From: a virus | Length of the DNA stretch: 24,133 nt | Strand: one strand, 5' to 3' | IMG/VR virus record: IMGVR_UViG_3300037504_000484 | Coordinates: 1-24,133 of that record | Shown: positions 22,690-24,133 of the stretch, one piece after another | Numbering within the stretch: position 1 is the stretch's first letter | Layout of the letters: each line of letters starts with the position of its first letter | Translations under genes and position numbers: made by a program | Notes under the pieces: model-generated | Database searches by the model: none | Told to the model about the DNA's origin: nothing | The model's input: the letters and a program-made list of their open reading frames with translations, nothing else

Positions 22690-23049
22690 CTACGCTTCGG
22701 CGACGGTCGATCGCGGCTCGTCGATGATAGCGACAATCTGCGACTGCTCGACCAGTGTGATCGCCCGATCGTCATTGGTTTTGAAGTCCACACCGATCGG
22801 CTCCAAGCCGACCGTGTTCTGATCCAATCGTCGCTGGCGGTGCAGCTTGACCAGGACGGTCTGACCCTTGCGGAGATCCGCACAGGGCGAGACCTCGTCC
22901 TTCTGGGTAATCATGCCGGGGCCGACTTCGACCACATGGCAAACCTTGTACTCCCGGCCAGTACCGGAGGGGATGACAAGGCCGTGCTCGGTCGTTCGCT
23001 CTGTCTTGAGCTCGGCGACAGCGACCAGGGTGTTGCGGGGTTGAAACAT
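22690..23049 (-). CDS. GroES-like co-chaperonin
   Basis: 119-residue protein with the pattern of the chaperonin-10 family: NTLVAVAELKTERTTEHGLV (near the N-terminus), IPSGTGREY, VVEVGPGMI, a LRKGQTVLVKLHR turn, and a closing SQIVAIIDE strand like the GroES end. Canonical GroES is about 97 residues; the extra length is mostly around residues 60-95, where the roof and second loop differ. In phages, co-chaperonins such as T4 gp31 adapt host GroEL to fold the capsid protein. The segment around TTEHGLVIP is the candidate mobile GroEL-binding loop, although it is short. ATG 23049 has GAAGGAGAG upstream, and it follows the ATPase gene after 42 bases. A non-chaperonin OB or GroES-fold protein is the alternative. 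Confidence 0.7.
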   Translation of the reverse strand: MFQPRNTLVAVAELKTERTTEHGLVIPSGTGREYKVCHVVEVGPGMITQKDEVSPCADLRKGQTVLVKLHRQRRLDQNTVGLEPIGVDFKTNDDRAITLVEQSQIVAIIDEPRSTVAEA

Positions 23050-23091
23050 AAAATCTCTCCTTCGTATTAAAGGTCTTGGTAGGTGTCTCAC

Positions 23092-24030
23092 CTACTCATC
23101 GGTAGCTTCGGCGGCGTCGCCGAAGATGTAGTCCCAGAGGGAGCCGTCAGTCGGCTCCTCGAACGAGATAACGGGCGGGATTCGATTGCCATTGATCGGC
23201 CGAGACTTGGCCGTGAAGTGCTGGGCTCCGCCGGTGAAGACCGCCCGGGTGGCGTCATCACTGATAACCTTCCCGGCTTTCGAGCCCTTCTCCGTGGCCA
23301 CCTCCAGGGCGAGGTAGCCGACACGCCCGACATGATCGGCCCATTGCTTGACCTCCTCCCGGGCGGAACAATCATTCCTATGTTGGAGGAATGGCCCGTC
23401 TTCGAGATAGTCGGAGCCCTCGGCGTTGGCGACCCGGATCTGGCCCTGCTGACAGAGCAGGATCACATTGCGTCCAGCCCTGCTGTGCCGGTCCAAGTCG
23501 GTCAGGAGGTTGCGAACCTGATCCAGGGTGTACCGGTCGCCGTCCCATCCGAACTTCCGAAAGCTGGTAACGTGCTTACCGTTGACGGTTGTGGTCTCCA
23601 GGACGTAGTTCTGGATCCACTCTTCCATCTTGGTCAGGGTGTCAACCACGATCGTGCAACCCTCCGGCCAGAGCTCGTCCTGGGCCAAGGCATCCCTGAC
23701 ATCCTGGAAGTCCTCAATGCCTTCGACCACCTGAACCGGTTCGCCCGTGACGGGGTGGCCGATCTTCCGGCCACCGTCGTCCACGCCGATGAAGACAGGG
23801 TTCGGGGCCAAAGCGGCCAAAGTGGTTTTCCCGATTCCACTCTTGCCGTACAACACGATCTTCTCGCCCTCATCGCTGCCGGACCACGGGATGATCTTGA
23901 AACTCTTGGCGGGGCGATCCGCCTTCCGGCCCGGCTTCGACGCCTTGGACACCTTGGACGGGGACGACTTCCGGGGCTTGCCGCTGGCCTTCGGGGGCTT
24001 CGTGGATTTCGGGGGTTTGCTCGGGACCAT
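23092..24030 (-). CDS. Sak4-like RecA-type ATPase (AAA_24)
   Basis: 312-residue recombination or replication ATPase. Residues 1-45 are a Lys/Pro/Ser-rich basic tail. Walker A is GKSGIGKTT (62-70), followed by FIGVDDGG, Walker B CTIVVDTL (125-132) and a later NVILLCQQGQ strand (about 187-196), the usual core of Sak4/AAA_24 phage ATPases. The C-terminal region around 255-312 is acidic and may bind SSB. Sak4-type proteins act in single-strand annealing or recombination with the phage SSB, and such a partner sits two genes downstream. ATG 24030 has GAAGGAGAG upstream and shares its A with the stop of the preceding gene (TGATG). A 7-bp hairpin (23079-23095) overlaps its stop codon. Confidence 0.8.
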   Translation of the reverse strand: MVPSKPPKSTKPPKASGKPRKSSPSKVSKASKPGRKADRPAKSFKIIPWSGSDEGEKIVLYGKSGIGKTTLAALAPNPVFIGVDDGGRKIGHPVTGEPVQVVEGIEDFQDVRDALAQDELWPEGCTIVVDTLTKMEEWIQNYVLETTTVNGKHVTSFRKFGWDGDRYTLDQVRNLLTDLDRHSRAGRNVILLCQQGQIRVANAEGSDYLEDGPFLQHRNDCSAREEVKQWADHVGRVGYLALEVATEKGSKAGKVISDDATRAVFTGGAQHFTAKSRPINGNRIPPVISFEEPTDGSLWDYIFGDAAEATDE

Positions 24031-24133
24031 CAGTTACTCTCCTTCGTCGTAGTGTGTGCTTGTTTGGCTTCGAGGGCCCGGACCCGTGTGATAGCTTTGC
24101 CCAGCATCCGGGCCAGACGCTTTCGCTGGGCGT
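24030..24133 (-). CDS. C-terminal end of an unknown basic protein (partial)
   Basis: Only 33 codons are visible; the start lies beyond the right edge. The readable end is basic and helical (RKRLARMLGKAITRVRALEA), then polar (THTT-like) to the stop TGA, whose A is also the first base of the ATPase start. That overlap and the good Shine-Dalgarno site GAAGGAG inside it support translation of this frame over the other two. The helix could be a coiled coil, but nothing more can be said. Confidence 0.5.
   Translation of the reverse strand, partial: AQRKRLARMLGKAITRVRALEAKQAHTTTKESN

Noticed and set aside
21715-23070. Long open frame of 451 codons on the + strand opposite the SSB-like and GroES-like genes
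   Set aside because: It is very Leu/Gly-rich because it reads the complement of the Lys/Ala/Glu-rich linker, it spans several real genes with good ribosome binding sites, and its start has no convincing Shine-Dalgarno site.

Overview
The window is a GC-rich stretch of a tailed double-stranded DNA phage (or prophage) with a short-tailed, podovirus-like virion. It has two convergent blocks. Genes on the + strand (6-14662) encode virion proteins. Genes on the - strand (14571 to the right edge) encode DNA metabolism, a possible lysis group and small unknown proteins. The blocks meet tail to tail and overlap by 92 bases. The host cannot be fixed from sequence alone. Strong Shine-Dalgarno sites, a consensus sigma70 promoter and a lipobox lipoprotein fit a GC-rich, probably Gram-negative bacterium. 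The capsid protein reminds me of capsid proteins annotated in planctomycete genomes, but that is a recollection, not a search.

The + block reads: major capsid protein; a beta-rich lectin-like virion protein; a head-tail adaptor (tail tubular A-like); another beta-rich virion protein; an 858-residue tail nozzle protein carrying an extra repeat-built beta-propeller; a tail fibre with a LamG domain set between fibre repeats; then, behind a textbook TTGACA-17-TATAAT promoter with an extended -10, two Gln-rich internal virion proteins and a 1463-residue giant internal or ejected protein. The giant protein holds a complete GGDEF (diguanylate cyclase) domain with its main catalytic residues kept, and this is the most striking observation here. 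A small protein with a C-terminal membrane segment closes the block. Portal, scaffold and terminase are not in the window and probably lie to the left of base 1.

The - block, read right to left in the direction of transcription, contains: the end of an unknown gene; a Sak4-like RecA-type ATPase; a GroES-like co-chaperonin; an SSB-like protein with a Lys/Ala-rich linker; a TOPRIM primase fused to an SF3-type helicase; a fusion of a dATP/dGTP diphosphohydrolase-type domain with a DUF4406 deoxyribosyltransferase-like domain; an HTH plus metallophosphoesterase protein resembling T5 A1; a holin-like small protein; a lipoprotein; a very acidic protein; an unknown 136-residue protein; a 46-residue membrane protein; a small HTH protein; and an unknown 122-residue protein. 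Several neighbours are coupled by TGATG stop-start overlaps. No DNA polymerase and no recognisable endolysin is present.

GC-rich perfect or near-perfect hairpins without a T tract sit in at least six of the gene junctions on both strands. They may be terminators, attenuators or mRNA-end structures. There is no gene-free stretch longer than about 100 bases, and I saw no tRNA, CRISPR array or insertion sequence.
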